Below, piece after piece: positions 36,559 to 46,422 of a stretch of 64,000 bases of DNA. Numbering within the stretch: the stretch's first letter is position 1; each line of letters begins with the position of its first letter. Location: NCBI RefSeq assembly GCF_001747095.1, contig NZ_MDGP01000001.1, positions 1,595,001 to 1,659,000 of the forward strand, in the 5' to 3' direction. The position numbers were made by a program, and so were the translations under genes. Origin of the DNA: Roseivirga sp. 4D4 (GTDB lineage: Bacteria; Bacteroidota; Bacteroidia; Cytophagales; Cyclobacteriaceae). Below the pieces are notes generated by a model. It saw nothing but the letters and a program-made list of their open reading frames with translations. It was not told the origin of the DNA and did not search any database.

Positions 36559-37629
36559 ATGAAAAAACTCATCATTCTTATTGCACTTTTTATTGGTTTC
36601 AACAGCCAAGCGCAAGACAAAGCTGCTAAGGCAAAGGCCTTATTAGAAAGCTTAATTAACAAGGATAAAATCGTTGGAGCAGCTGGGGGCTTCACCATCG
36701 ATGGAGAAACCGTTTGGCAATCAGGCGCTGGTTATGCCGATCGTGACGCAGGATTGGAATTCACACCGACTACGGTTACTCGGTTAGCATCTATAGCCAA
36801 GTCTATGACCGCTATAGCAGTAATGCAGTTGGTTGAACAAGACCTCATTGATTTGGATGCTCCAATACAGACCTATATCCCTGACTATCCCAGGCAACCT
36901 AAAACTCAAATCACAACAAGGCACCTCTTATCTCATACCTCCGGTATGAAAGGCTATACAAGTGCCAAAGATGCACAGACCAAAATAGAGTACCCTACTC
37001 TTTATGATGCATTGGACATATTCAAAGACAGAGAACTTCTTTTCGAACCGGGTACCAGATACAGCTATACCACTTATGGTTATACTGTCTTGGGTGTAAT
37101 TGTAGAGAGGGCTTCAGGTATGACTTTCGAGGACTATATGCAGAAGAATATCTGGGATAAAGCAGGCATGTCCAACACTGGGGTGGAGAAATTCGGTCAA
37201 AAGAAACCCAATCAGTCAAGCTTGTATCACCAAATCAGAAAAGGAAAATCCAGAGATGGTAAAGAAAACAATTTGAGTAATCGTATTCCCGGTGGTGGAT
37301 TTTACTCTACTCTTGAAGACATGCTCAAATTTGGCAATGCCGTGATCAATAATGTTTTCGTAAAAGAAAGCACCATGGACTTAATGCGTGAACATCACAG
37401 TTTGGAAAAAGAAAGAAATGCCTATGGATTTGGATGGTTTTTGTACAACCCTAAGCCCAATGAGGGAGCCATTATCGGTCATAGTGGAGAGCAGACAGGT
37501 TCATGTACGCAAATCGTGATCGTACCACATCTTAAGATAGTCACAGTCATTCTCACAAACACCTCCGGAACCTTCTCAGAAGTCCAACCTGCTACATTCA
37601 ATCTATTTAGTATTGCAAACGAGAAGTAA
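36559..37629 (+). CDS. Secreted serine hydrolase of the beta-lactamase/PBP4-like family
   Basis: Protein of 356 aa from ATG 36559 (MKKLIILIALFIGF), with a signal peptide to about residue 19 (SQAQ). The beta-lactamase (PF00144) fold is clear: the catalytic tetrad motif SIAK with Ser78 and Lys81, the second motif YTTYGYTVLG with Tyr170 (the usual YxN Asn is Thr172), a HLLSHTSGM element, and the third-motif region GHSGEQTGS near the C-terminus. This family includes esterases, D-aminopeptidases and class C-like enzymes, so antibiotic hydrolysis should not be assumed. It probably acts in the periplasm on small esters or peptides. Confidence 0.85.
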   Translation: MKKLIILIALFIGFNSQAQDKAAKAKALLESLINKDKIVGAAGGFTIDGETVWQSGAGYADRDAGLEFTPTTVTRLASIAKSMTAIAVMQLVEQDLIDLDAPIQTYIPDYPRQPKTQITTRHLLSHTSGMKGYTSAKDAQTKIEYPTLYDALDIFKDRELLFEPGTRYSYTTYGYTVLGVIVERASGMTFEDYMQKNIWDKAGMSNTGVEKFGQKKPNQSSLYHQIRKGKSRDGKENNLSNRIPGGGFYSTLEDMLKFGNAVINNVFVKESTMDLMREHHSLEKERNAYGFGWFLYNPKPNEGAIIGHSGEQTGSCTQIVIVPHLKIVTVILTNTSGTFSEVQPATFNLFSIANEK

Positions 37630-37728
37630 AAGCTGATATTCCTATGAAAATTGATTCGCAAGAATGAACAGTATGGTGCCAAACAGTTCGGTAGATTTAT
37701 CGTTCGGTAGAAAGAAGTTAACTAAGGC

Positions 37729-38553
37729 ATGAAATTGACAACTCTCGGAAATACTAGATTAATCACATTCTTGTTGGTCAGCATACTATCATTTGGACTC
37801 AAGCGGGCTGAAACGGAAATCAGCACACAGGTTGAAAAGCCCGAAATGGTCAGAGTAAAAGGCGGCTCATTTATGATGGGGCAGACAGATGGCGAAGGTG
37901 ATGAAAGACCTATCCACAAAGTGCTATTGAATGATTTCTATATTGGTAAATATGAGGTAACGGTAGCGGCTTATCGCTCCTTCTGTAATGCCACTGGCAG
38001 AGATATGCCGAAAGTACCAGAATGGGGCTGGATCGATGACCACCCAATTATCAACACCACCTGGTACGATGCCCGTGATTATATAGTATGGCTTAATAAA
38101 ACGATGAACGAAACTTATAGACTACCAACAGAGGCTGAGTTTGAATATGTAATGAGAGATGGTGGTAAGCCCGGTGTTTACCCTTGGGGTGATGGACTTC
38201 CCAAAAACGAGAACCTTGCAGACGAGTCACTAAAAGAATCGACAGGCAGAACAAATGTCTGGAAAAACCACAACGATGGTTTTGCCTTTACCGCCCCAGT
38301 AGGTTCTTATGCACCAAATGCCCTAGGTGTGTATGATATCAATGGCAATATCTGGGAATGGTGTAATGATTGGTACTATGAATACAGCTCAAATGAAGCG
38401 GACAACCCTAAAGGTGCTGCTACTGGGGACAGCAAAGTAGGTCGTGGGGCGAGTTATGATGCAGACCCATGGCATTCAAGGACGGCTAGTCGTGCCTATG
38501 TAGAACCAACTTTTCAAAGACCTGGTTTTAGACTTGCCAAGAGCATTGACTAA
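37729..38553 (+). CDS. SUMF1/formylglycine-generating-enzyme-fold protein without catalytic Cys
   Basis: Secreted protein of 274 aa. An N-terminal hydrophobic stretch leads to the SUMF1 domain (about 38-272): VKGGSFMMGQTDGEGDERPIH, YEVTVAAYRSFC, TYRLPTEAEFEYVMR, GVYDINGNIWEWCNDWY and the end GRGASYDADPWHSRTASRAY...RPGFRLAKS. True formylglycine-generating enzymes bind copper through two Cys in the last segment. None is present here, so it is not a sulfatase-activating oxidase of that type. Related domains in Bacteroidota occur in gliding proteins GldJ/GldK and in C-type-lectin-like proteins. Its role is unknown. Confidence 0.85.
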   Translation: MKLTTLGNTRLITFLLVSILSFGLKRAETEISTQVEKPEMVRVKGGSFMMGQTDGEGDERPIHKVLLNDFYIGKYEVTVAAYRSFCNATGRDMPKVPEWGWIDDHPIINTTWYDARDYIVWLNKTMNETYRLPTEAEFEYVMRDGGKPGVYPWGDGLPKNENLADESLKESTGRTNVWKNHNDGFAFTAPVGSYAPNALGVYDINGNIWEWCNDWYYEYSSNEADNPKGAATGDSKVGRGASYDADPWHSRTASRAYVEPTFQRPGFRLAKSID

Positions 38554-38618
38554 ACACTCGACTCAATTCTATTCATCAGTAGTCAGAGGTATTCTTAAAG
38601 GAAGCATGTTGATCAGGA

Positions 38619-38759
38619 GATCCCTGTTTCCACGGGAATGACGAAGAAAAAAGCAGACAGGAAGAGGAGTTAAGCATCCATTCAATCCCAACGTCATTCC
38701 GGAATTTTTCTTCCGACATTTCAATTGGGAAGAAAAATGTTCGGGATCTAAAAGCTGAA
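38619..38759. repeat. REP/MITE-like nested inverted repeats in a gap
   Basis: Outer arms AGATCCC (near 38619) and GGGATCT (near 38753) enclose inner arms GGAATGACG (38635-38643) and CGTCATTCC (38692-38700). The GTCATTC core recurs in the element at 50641. Nothing coding is seen in this 260-bp gap between the SUMF1 gene and katG. Confidence 0.5.
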
Positions 38760-38762
38760 ACG

Positions 38763-38796
38763 AAAAAAGGTGATCCGTTTCCGGATCACCTTTTCT
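38763..38796 (-). terminator. katG terminator hairpin
   Basis: AAAGGTGATCCG opposes CGGATCACCTTT around a short loop, with an A-run on the left that reads as a T-run on the minus strand. It starts 20 bp beyond the katG stop. Confidence 0.85.
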
Positions 38797-38815
38797 GTTT
38801 ATAGTAAGTTAATTC

Positions 38816-41083
<2,268 letters not shown>

Positions 41084-41279
41084 TCAATACTTTTCATTAA
41101 TAATTTCTATCAACTTATTGACAAAAACTATAACACTGAGCTAGACAAAACTATGCCTGTTTGGCGCAAGAGATCGCGCTGAGAAACTGACGAAAATCAT
41201 CTTTCATGTAGAGTCATATTGACAATAACCTTTAACTTAAAAGTAATTCTGTTTGGCAGAACTGATAAAACGCAGACCC

Positions 41280-42212
41280 ATGGGCAAATTCAAAACAATC
41301 AAATCTATAATTGTTCTTAGCATTATTGCTCTTGGACAAATTGTTCAAGCCCAAGAAGATGAAATCAAACTCAGGTACTTCGGTACTGCTGGTTGGGAAA
41401 TCACGGATGGAACGGTTACAGTCCTGGTTGATCCTTATATTTCTCGGCTGAAGTTAGGTGAAGGTCCTTCATCCAATAAAGAGGATACACGTAAAGTCTA
41501 CAAGCGCTCTGACTACTTTGAATCCGATACGGTTTTGATTAATTCGCTGATTCAGAAGGCTGACTTTATTCTAGTACATCACTCCCACTTCGATCACCTT
41601 TCGGATGTGCCCTATATCGCCAAATTAACTGGTGCAAAAGTCATTGGAACTGAGTCTACAACCAATGTGCTTAAAGCCTATGGTGTTCCTAATGAGCAGC
41701 TATATACCGTAAAAGGTGGAGAAGATTATCAATTCGAAAACTTCTCGGTACGTATTTTAGAATCCATTCATTCTGCCTTAAACAAGAAGCATTACTTTGA
41801 TTCTCGGATTATCCCTCCTTCTGTAACAGCTCCCATGAAAATCTCCGAGTTTGTCGAAGGAGGCTCATTGATGTTTTTAGCCAGATTCAAAAACCATAAA
41901 GTACTCACTATGGGTTCTATGAACTACATCGAAAGAGAAGTAGATGGACTAAGACCAGACATTTTATTGCCAGGTGTTAATTTCTCCAGGTTAGAAATCT
42001 ACAAGTATACAGAACGTTTGATGCGGCTCACTGGCTTTCCAAAAACAGTGATTCCATCGCATTGGGACAATTTTCGATTGCCATATGGCTTCTCGCAAGA
42101 AAAGGCTATCAATGATAAAATCAAGCCTTTCATTGAAGAGGTAAAAGCCGCATCTCCTGATTCAAAGGTGATCACCCCTGTACATCTCGAAACGATTATC
42201 ATCAAAGAATAG
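41280..42212 (+). CDS. Secreted metallo-beta-lactamase-fold hydrolase
   Basis: Protein of 310 aa from ATG 41280 (MGKFKTIKS); the TTG at 41253 only adds a non-signal stretch. The signal peptide ends at about residue 25 (VQAQ). The MBL fold shows an early LRYFGTAGWEI strand and the zinc motif HHSHFDHLSD with His101, His103, Asp105 and His106. Further ligands are plausible at ESIHSA and SHWDNF. The sequence resembles the UlaG/L-ascorbate-lactonase-like branch, not true beta-lactamases. Substrate unknown; it would act in the periplasm or outside the cell. Confidence 0.83.
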   Translation: MGKFKTIKSIIVLSIIALGQIVQAQEDEIKLRYFGTAGWEITDGTVTVLVDPYISRLKLGEGPSSNKEDTRKVYKRSDYFESDTVLINSLIQKADFILVHHSHFDHLSDVPYIAKLTGAKVIGTESTTNVLKAYGVPNEQLYTVKGGEDYQFENFSVRILESIHSALNKKHYFDSRIIPPSVTAPMKISEFVEGGSLMFLARFKNHKVLTMGSMNYIEREVDGLRPDILLPGVNFSRLEIYKYTERLMRLTGFPKTVIPSHWDNFRLPYGFSQEKAINDKIKPFIEEVKAASPDSKVITPVHLETIIIKE

Positions 42213-42540
42213 AAAACCAAGCTCAATTCTAATAGACGGGCTCGGAGCCGAAAACAACGCGAAGGACGGGTTGGTGTCAAGGTCATTGCTCCGCGAGCTT
42301 TCACAAAAAAGTATCAACCAATGGTAATGCTGACGTTGGATCCCCTCCGCACACTAACCAATTCAATTCGATTGACAAAAAAGGAACTTCTTCTATAGGC
42401 AGAAGTGTTGGTATTGACTCTGTTTTTTGACAATTTCCGAAGTCAAATAATTGGCAGGTTACAAAACCTCACATTCGGTCTGGAGAACCGTCTTAAATAC
42501 AGTTTGAACTATAATTGGAAGCCTGTTCAAGGTGAATAGA
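42213..42540. other. Gap with repeat remnants before the PLP-enzyme gene
   Basis: About 330 bp without a gene. It holds a GC-richer stretch (about 42236-42300, with CCGAAAAC...CGCG) and a 33-bp segment at 42312-42344 shared with the gap on the other side of the PLP-enzyme gene. No convincing promoter or hairpin was found. Confidence 0.6.
42312..42344 (+). repeat. Dispersed direct repeat, left copy
   Basis: 33 bp containing GCTGACGTTGGATCCC, identical at 30 of 33 positions to 44699-44731. The two copies flank the PLP-enzyme gene in the same orientation, about 2.4 kb apart. Confidence 0.7.
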
Positions 42541-44391
42541 ATGGAATACAGCAAAACACTCGACTATCTAAAAGATGTTTTAGAAAATATGCCTGCCGAC
42601 TGGCTCAACCTAACCACTCATCGACTGGATATCTACAATGAGGAACTGGCCAAGACGGAGTTTATAGAACAGTTTGAGGCTTTGTTTAATGATAACAATG
42701 CTCAAACCTCGGCTCTGAGTGAACTACGCACGGCATATGATTACATTCGACTTGGTCATCCATTGTCTTGTGTATTGGAATGGACAATTGCAAAGATCAA
42801 TCAACTCGATCCAGAAAACGTGATCAGTTTTTCCTCTCAGACAACTCCAATTTTAGCGGTCCTGAGAAAGAACTTGCTCACTCGCAGAAACACCCAAATT
42901 GTTCACGGTGGCGAATTACCTGCACATTTCGATGCTGACTTGATTAAGCAGATTTATGGTTATCAATTCGAATTGAAGCAAGTTGAAAGTCCAGAGGAGA
43001 TTAAAGCTTTTGATGGCAGTACGGTTTTCATCTCACGGCAGGGTGATGACTTATCGGTTAGTAACTTTGATCTCAATTCGAATATTGATTTTTATATCAG
43101 TCTTCATGATCAATTAGGAAGTATCGTATTGATCAATGGCGAAGAGAATAAAGCTTACTCCTCAGAAATCCAGCACGTAAGAAGGCGCGAGACCATCGCC
43201 ATGACACCCGCTAATGCCTTGATTGGGCTTCAACAACTTATTGGTACAGAACCTAATTCAGAAAGCCACGATATTAAATCCAATAAGGCTTCAGTTTTGA
43301 GCTCTATTTCCCAGATCGCCAATACTAACATTGATGCTGTAGTAGCTTCTAGCGGGCTGTCCATGCAGTATGCCATTGTAATGGGCTTGATTCACGAAGC
43401 GAGAGAAAAGCATCCAGATAAAGCGATCAGAATTGTTGTACCCCCAAACTGTTATGGTGGCACTAACGATCAGGCCAGACGCGTTGCGGCATGTATAGAG
43501 AATGTGGAAGTTGTGGATTTGCCTGTAGATGGTGGTAATGATATGGTGCAAAGCACGCATCAGGTGCTGGATAGCATAGCGCAAGAAGATGCGATCCCCT
43601 ATATCATTGCTGAGATACCCACTAACCCTAGAGTGGAAGTGCCGGAAATGATCAAACTGGAAGAGGCATTGAGTAAGCCTCGAAAGACTCCTACGGGTGA
43701 AACGGCCATTAATCCTGTTTTTATTTTAGATCAAACCTTCTGCCCTAATGTCCATTTCTTGGGAGAAGATGACATGCTAGCAAAAGTCCAAACGATCGCC
43801 TATGTAAGTGGATCAAAGTTCCCTAGCGGTGGAAAATGTACCGCAGGCTATGCTGTGGCGAATAAAGCCGCTGGGCATTTGATGGAAAAGATAAACCTAC
43901 ACCTCAAGCTTTGCGACAATGAAGCGACTGCTCTTCAAATGGAGATATTGGCTAAGCAGCTGCCATCCATGAATCAAAGAATTGCTGATGCTTATCAGAA
44001 TACTCGTGAGTTTGTAAGCTATATCAAGGAACATTTGCCTAAGGCAAAAATCAACTTCGTGTCAGAAGAGTTGGCCGCACAAGGTTTTACCCCCTCCGTA
44101 TTTTCATTAGACCTTCCGACCAAGGGCGATACTGATGAAGAACGAGAGGCTTACAAACGGGACTTAAACCTCAAGCTTATCGACTTAATGATTAATGAGA
44201 TTCCTAATGAGAGTAAATACTGTGTGAGTTATGGACAGTTAAAGGGATGTTACTGGACTATACCTGCCACCTCTACTCAAGGAACTACCAAGGAAGGTGA
44301 CAAAGATTATATAGCACGTGTGGCGCTTTCCCCTGATATGGACTTAGATCTTCATAAAAAGGTGTTTCTAGACTTTGTGAATAGTATTTGA
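42541..44391 (+). CDS. Long PLP-dependent enzyme of the Cys/Met-metabolism family
   Basis: Protein of 616 aa from ATG 42541 (MEYSKTLDYL); GTG 42532 is the alternative. The C-terminal 360 residues are a fold-type I PLP domain of the cystathionine gamma-synthase class: ASSGLSMQYAIVMGL binds the cofactor phosphate, IPTNPRVEVPE and ILDQTFCPN follow, and the Schiff-base Lys426 lies in VSGSKFPSGGKCTAG. The first about 230 residues are an extension with no obvious motif, including a SSQTTPILAVLRKNLLTRR segment. Usual bacterial members have about 380-400 aa; long forms with an N-terminal extension are known in fungi (Str2-like). Reaction uncertain, probably sulfur amino acid metabolism. Confidence 0.8.
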   Translation: MEYSKTLDYLKDVLENMPADWLNLTTHRLDIYNEELAKTEFIEQFEALFNDNNAQTSALSELRTAYDYIRLGHPLSCVLEWTIAKINQLDPENVISFSSQTTPILAVLRKNLLTRRNTQIVHGGELPAHFDADLIKQIYGYQFELKQVESPEEIKAFDGSTVFISRQGDDLSVSNFDLNSNIDFYISLHDQLGSIVLINGEENKAYSSEIQHVRRRETIAMTPANALIGLQQLIGTEPNSESHDIKSNKASVLSSISQIANTNIDAVVASSGLSMQYAIVMGLIHEAREKHPDKAIRIVVPPNCYGGTNDQARRVAACIENVEVVDLPVDGGNDMVQSTHQVLDSIAQEDAIPYIIAEIPTNPRVEVPEMIKLEEALSKPRKTPTGETAINPVFILDQTFCPNVHFLGEDDMLAKVQTIAYVSGSKFPSGGKCTAGYAVANKAAGHLMEKINLHLKLCDNEATALQMEILAKQLPSMNQRIADAYQNTREFVSYIKEHLPKAKINFVSEELAAQGFTPSVFSLDLPTKGDTDEEREAYKRDLNLKLIDLMINEIPNESKYCVSYGQLKGCYWTIPATSTQGTTKEGDKDYIARVALSPDMDLDLHKKVFLDFVNSI

Positions 44392-44869
44392 TACAGTACA
44401 ACCGTCCATCTAATCACGAGTGGCGGGCGGGTGACCGAAAACCGCGTGAAATACAAGTCGGTCGGCCGGCAGCGTGTGCATGCGCCAAGACCGCGCTTGG
44501 ATTTGGAGTTTTCGGAAAGGTTTTTTGTTTCTTTTTGGCTTATCAAAAAGAAAATGCATTAACCCTGAGAGATTCTAATTTCCCTTTCGGCTGACCTTAC
44601 TTTTCCTTTGCTTCTCCAAAAGAAAAAGAGCCCAACCTGTCTGTCGACAGAGGCAGGCATCAAAACCATTGGAGCTAGAGGTACTTCTAAATCGACTTTA
44701 TCAGCCAATGGTCACGCTGACGTTGGATCCCATCACTCGCCAAGCGATTCAAAGCCTAAATCAAAAGTAAATCGTTCGATAAACATACGGTGTATTCGTA
44801 GATGGCTGAAGAACACTCGATCACTTCTTTACCTCATCACTTCCTCACCTTCTCACTTAATAACTCAAA
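44392..44869. other. Intergenic region with GC-rich block and repeat remnants
   Basis: About 480 bp without a supported gene. 44410-44510 is markedly GC-rich (GGCGGGCGGG, CGGTCGGCCGGCAGC), unlike the rest of the window. It is followed by TTTCTTTTTGGCTTATCAAAAAGAAA, a partial inverted repeat, then an imperfect palindrome around GTCGAC (about 44636-44658), then the 33-bp repeat at 44699. This looks like accumulated intergenic repeat elements. The M48 protease gene converges from the right. Confidence 0.6.
44699..44731 (+). repeat. Dispersed direct repeat, right copy
   Basis: Second copy of the 33-bp segment at 42312, with three mismatches. Similarity extends loosely to the left (TCAA...CATTG...AGCT), suggesting a longer shared element. 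Confidence 0.7.
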
Positions 44870-45691
44870 TCATTTCCCACTCGCCTCATAATACTCCAAT
44901 GCCTTAGGCAAAGCAGCATTTAAGCGATTGATTCTAGTCTCATGAGAAGGGTGAGTCGATAGAAACTCTGGCGGTGCCTGACCGCTGCTGCCGGCCGACA
45001 TTCGCTCCCAAAACTTAGGGGCCTCGCTAGGGTCATAACCTGCAATGGCCATAAAGGTCAGACCTAATTCATCGGCCTCAGACTCATGTGTCCTAGAATA
45101 TTTCAGCAAAGCCAGATCAGTACCGATGCCTACTGCTCTAAATACCATTTGCTGACTGACAGAAGGATCTTGACCCAAAGCGATCGCTCCGATAGAAAGA
45201 CCAATTTGCTTAGCATAGTTTTGATTCATACGTTCCTGGCCGTGTTTAGCCACAGCATGCGCCACTTCATGCCCCATGACCACCGCTACACCGAGGTCAT
45301 CCTGACAGATAGGGAGAATCCCAGTGTAGAAAGCCACTTTGCCGCCAGGCATTGCCCAGGCATTTACGGTGCTGTCATTATCAATCAGATTGAACTCCCA
45401 ATTGAAACCTTCCAACAAGCTCGCATTTCCATTATCCGTTAAGTATTTTTCAACAGCCTTCTGAATTTTGGTACCAACACGTTTGATCATTGCCACCTGC
45501 TCTTGATTATCAGAAAGCGGAATGGAGTCCAACACTTGCTTATAGGCATCGGCACTCATACTAATGATCTGTTCAGATCCAATTACACCCGTCAGCTGAC
45601 GTCTTCCGGTAATCGGTACTTTTGTACAAGCCCAGGTGATCAATACGAGTAAGAGAATAGATGCGATAAGAGATTTAGAAGTTTTCTTCAT
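44870..45691 (-). CDS. M48-family zinc metallopeptidase, lipoprotein
   Basis: Lipoprotein protease of 273 aa. The signal has lipobox LITWAC (Cys22), followed by the family-typical VPITGRRQL. The zinc site is HEVAH (His141, Glu142, His145) in MGHEVAHAVAKHGQ. The third ligand is Glu203 in ESEADELG, and the C-terminal FLSTHPSHETRI motif is complete. It resembles LoiP/YcaL and the protease part of BepA, which survey outer-membrane protein quality in proteobacteria. The tail is short and has no TPR domain. Likely periplasmic side of the outer membrane. Single gene, divergent from the FAH gene. Confidence 0.92.
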   Translation of the reverse strand: MKKTSKSLIASILLLVLITWACTKVPITGRRQLTGVIGSEQIISMSADAYKQVLDSIPLSDNQEQVAMIKRVGTKIQKAVEKYLTDNGNASLLEGFNWEFNLIDNDSTVNAWAMPGGKVAFYTGILPICQDDLGVAVVMGHEVAHAVAKHGQERMNQNYAKQIGLSIGAIALGQDPSVSQQMVFRAVGIGTDLALLKYSRTHESEADELGLTFMAIAGYDPSEAPKFWERMSAGSSGQAPPEFLSTHPSHETRINRLNAALPKALEYYEASGK

Positions 45692-45736
45692 GGCGTTTCA
45701 GTGCTTACAAGAGCAAAATTGAATAATCTTTGGAGC

Positions 45737-45766
45737 TTGTCAAATGAAGACAAGGTTTTAATTTTG
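45737..45766 (+). promoter_or_regulatory. Candidate promoter of the FAH/M23 operon
   Basis: TTG at 45737-45739, 19 nt, then TAATTTTG at 45759-45766, matching the Bacteroidota consensus. The ATG at 45814 would leave a leader of roughly 40 nt. Confidence 0.45.
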
Positions 45767-45813
45767 TCCAAACGAAAAACGGTCATCCTGACCTAGGCCT
45801 TAAACCATAGTAA

Positions 45814-46422
45814 ATGAAAATTATTGCCATCGGCAGAAACTATGCCGCCCACATTGCAGAACTAAATAATGAAAGCCCATCTGAACCGGTGATTTTTATG
45901 AAGCCGGACACAGCTGTGCTTCGTAACAATGCTCCCTTCTACTACCCTGAATTCTCAAAGGACATTCACTATGAAGTGGAAATCCTATTGAAGATCAATC
46001 GCGAAGGTAAGTTCATTGATGAAAAGTTTGCCCATAAATACTATGATGAGGTGGGGATCGGAATCGACTTCACTGCTCGCGATATTCAAACACAGTGCAA
46101 AGAGAAGGGGCTTCCATGGGAAAAGGCTAAAGGCTTTAACGGATCAGCACCTATTTCTAACTTCTATCCAAAGTCGGATTTCGATTTAGCGAACCTCGAT
46201 TTTTCGCTCGAAAAAAATGGAGAAACGCAGCAAAGTGGCAATACAAGTCTTATGCTTTACACTTTTGATCAGATCATTGCATATGTATCACAGTTTTTTA
46301 CGTTGAAAAAGGGAGATATTATATTTAGTGGTACACCTGCAGGAGTTGGTCCTATTGTTGTTGGTGATACCTTAGAAGCGTATATTGAAGATAAATTATT
46401 ACTCGAAGTTGAGATTAAATAA
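45814..46422 (+). CDS. Fumarylacetoacetate-hydrolase-family protein
   Basis: Cytoplasmic FAH-fold enzyme of 202 aa. It begins KIIAIGRNYAAHIAEL and carries the metal ligands Glu54, Glu56 (HYEVEI) and Asp85 (IGIDFTARD), followed by KGFNGSAPISNF and FSGTPAGVGP. The short length and motif order match the FAHD1/acylpyruvase-oxaloacetate decarboxylase group, not true fumarylacetoacetases. Exact substrate is uncertain. Its last 14 bases overlap the M23 peptidase start, so the two are translationally linked, although their roles differ. Confidence 0.88.
   Translation: MKIIAIGRNYAAHIAELNNESPSEPVIFMKPDTAVLRNNAPFYYPEFSKDIHYEVEILLKINREGKFIDEKFAHKYYDEVGIGIDFTARDIQTQCKEKGLPWEKAKGFNGSAPISNFYPKSDFDLANLDFSLEKNGETQQSGNTSLMLYTFDQIIAYVSQFFTLKKGDIIFSGTPAGVGPIVVGDTLEAYIEDKLLLEVEIK

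Noticed and set aside
36559..37629. Beta-lactamase homologue as an antibiotic-resistance gene
   Set aside because: Only the broad PF00144 fold is shown and the YxN motif is altered. This family is mostly esterases and peptidases.
37729..38553. SUMF1 protein as a sulfatase-activating enzyme
   Set aside because: The copper-binding Cys pair of the C-terminal segment is missing and no sulfatase gene is nearby.
41280..42212. Metallo-beta-lactamase-fold protein as a resistance enzyme
   Set aside because: The sequence is closer to the UlaG-like branch, and the fold alone does not indicate beta-lactam hydrolysis.
44388..44907. Two small plus-strand open frames after the PLP-enzyme gene
   Set aside because: They cover the GC-rich repeat remnants and overlap the convergent M48 gene. 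The composition looks random and there is no family resemblance.
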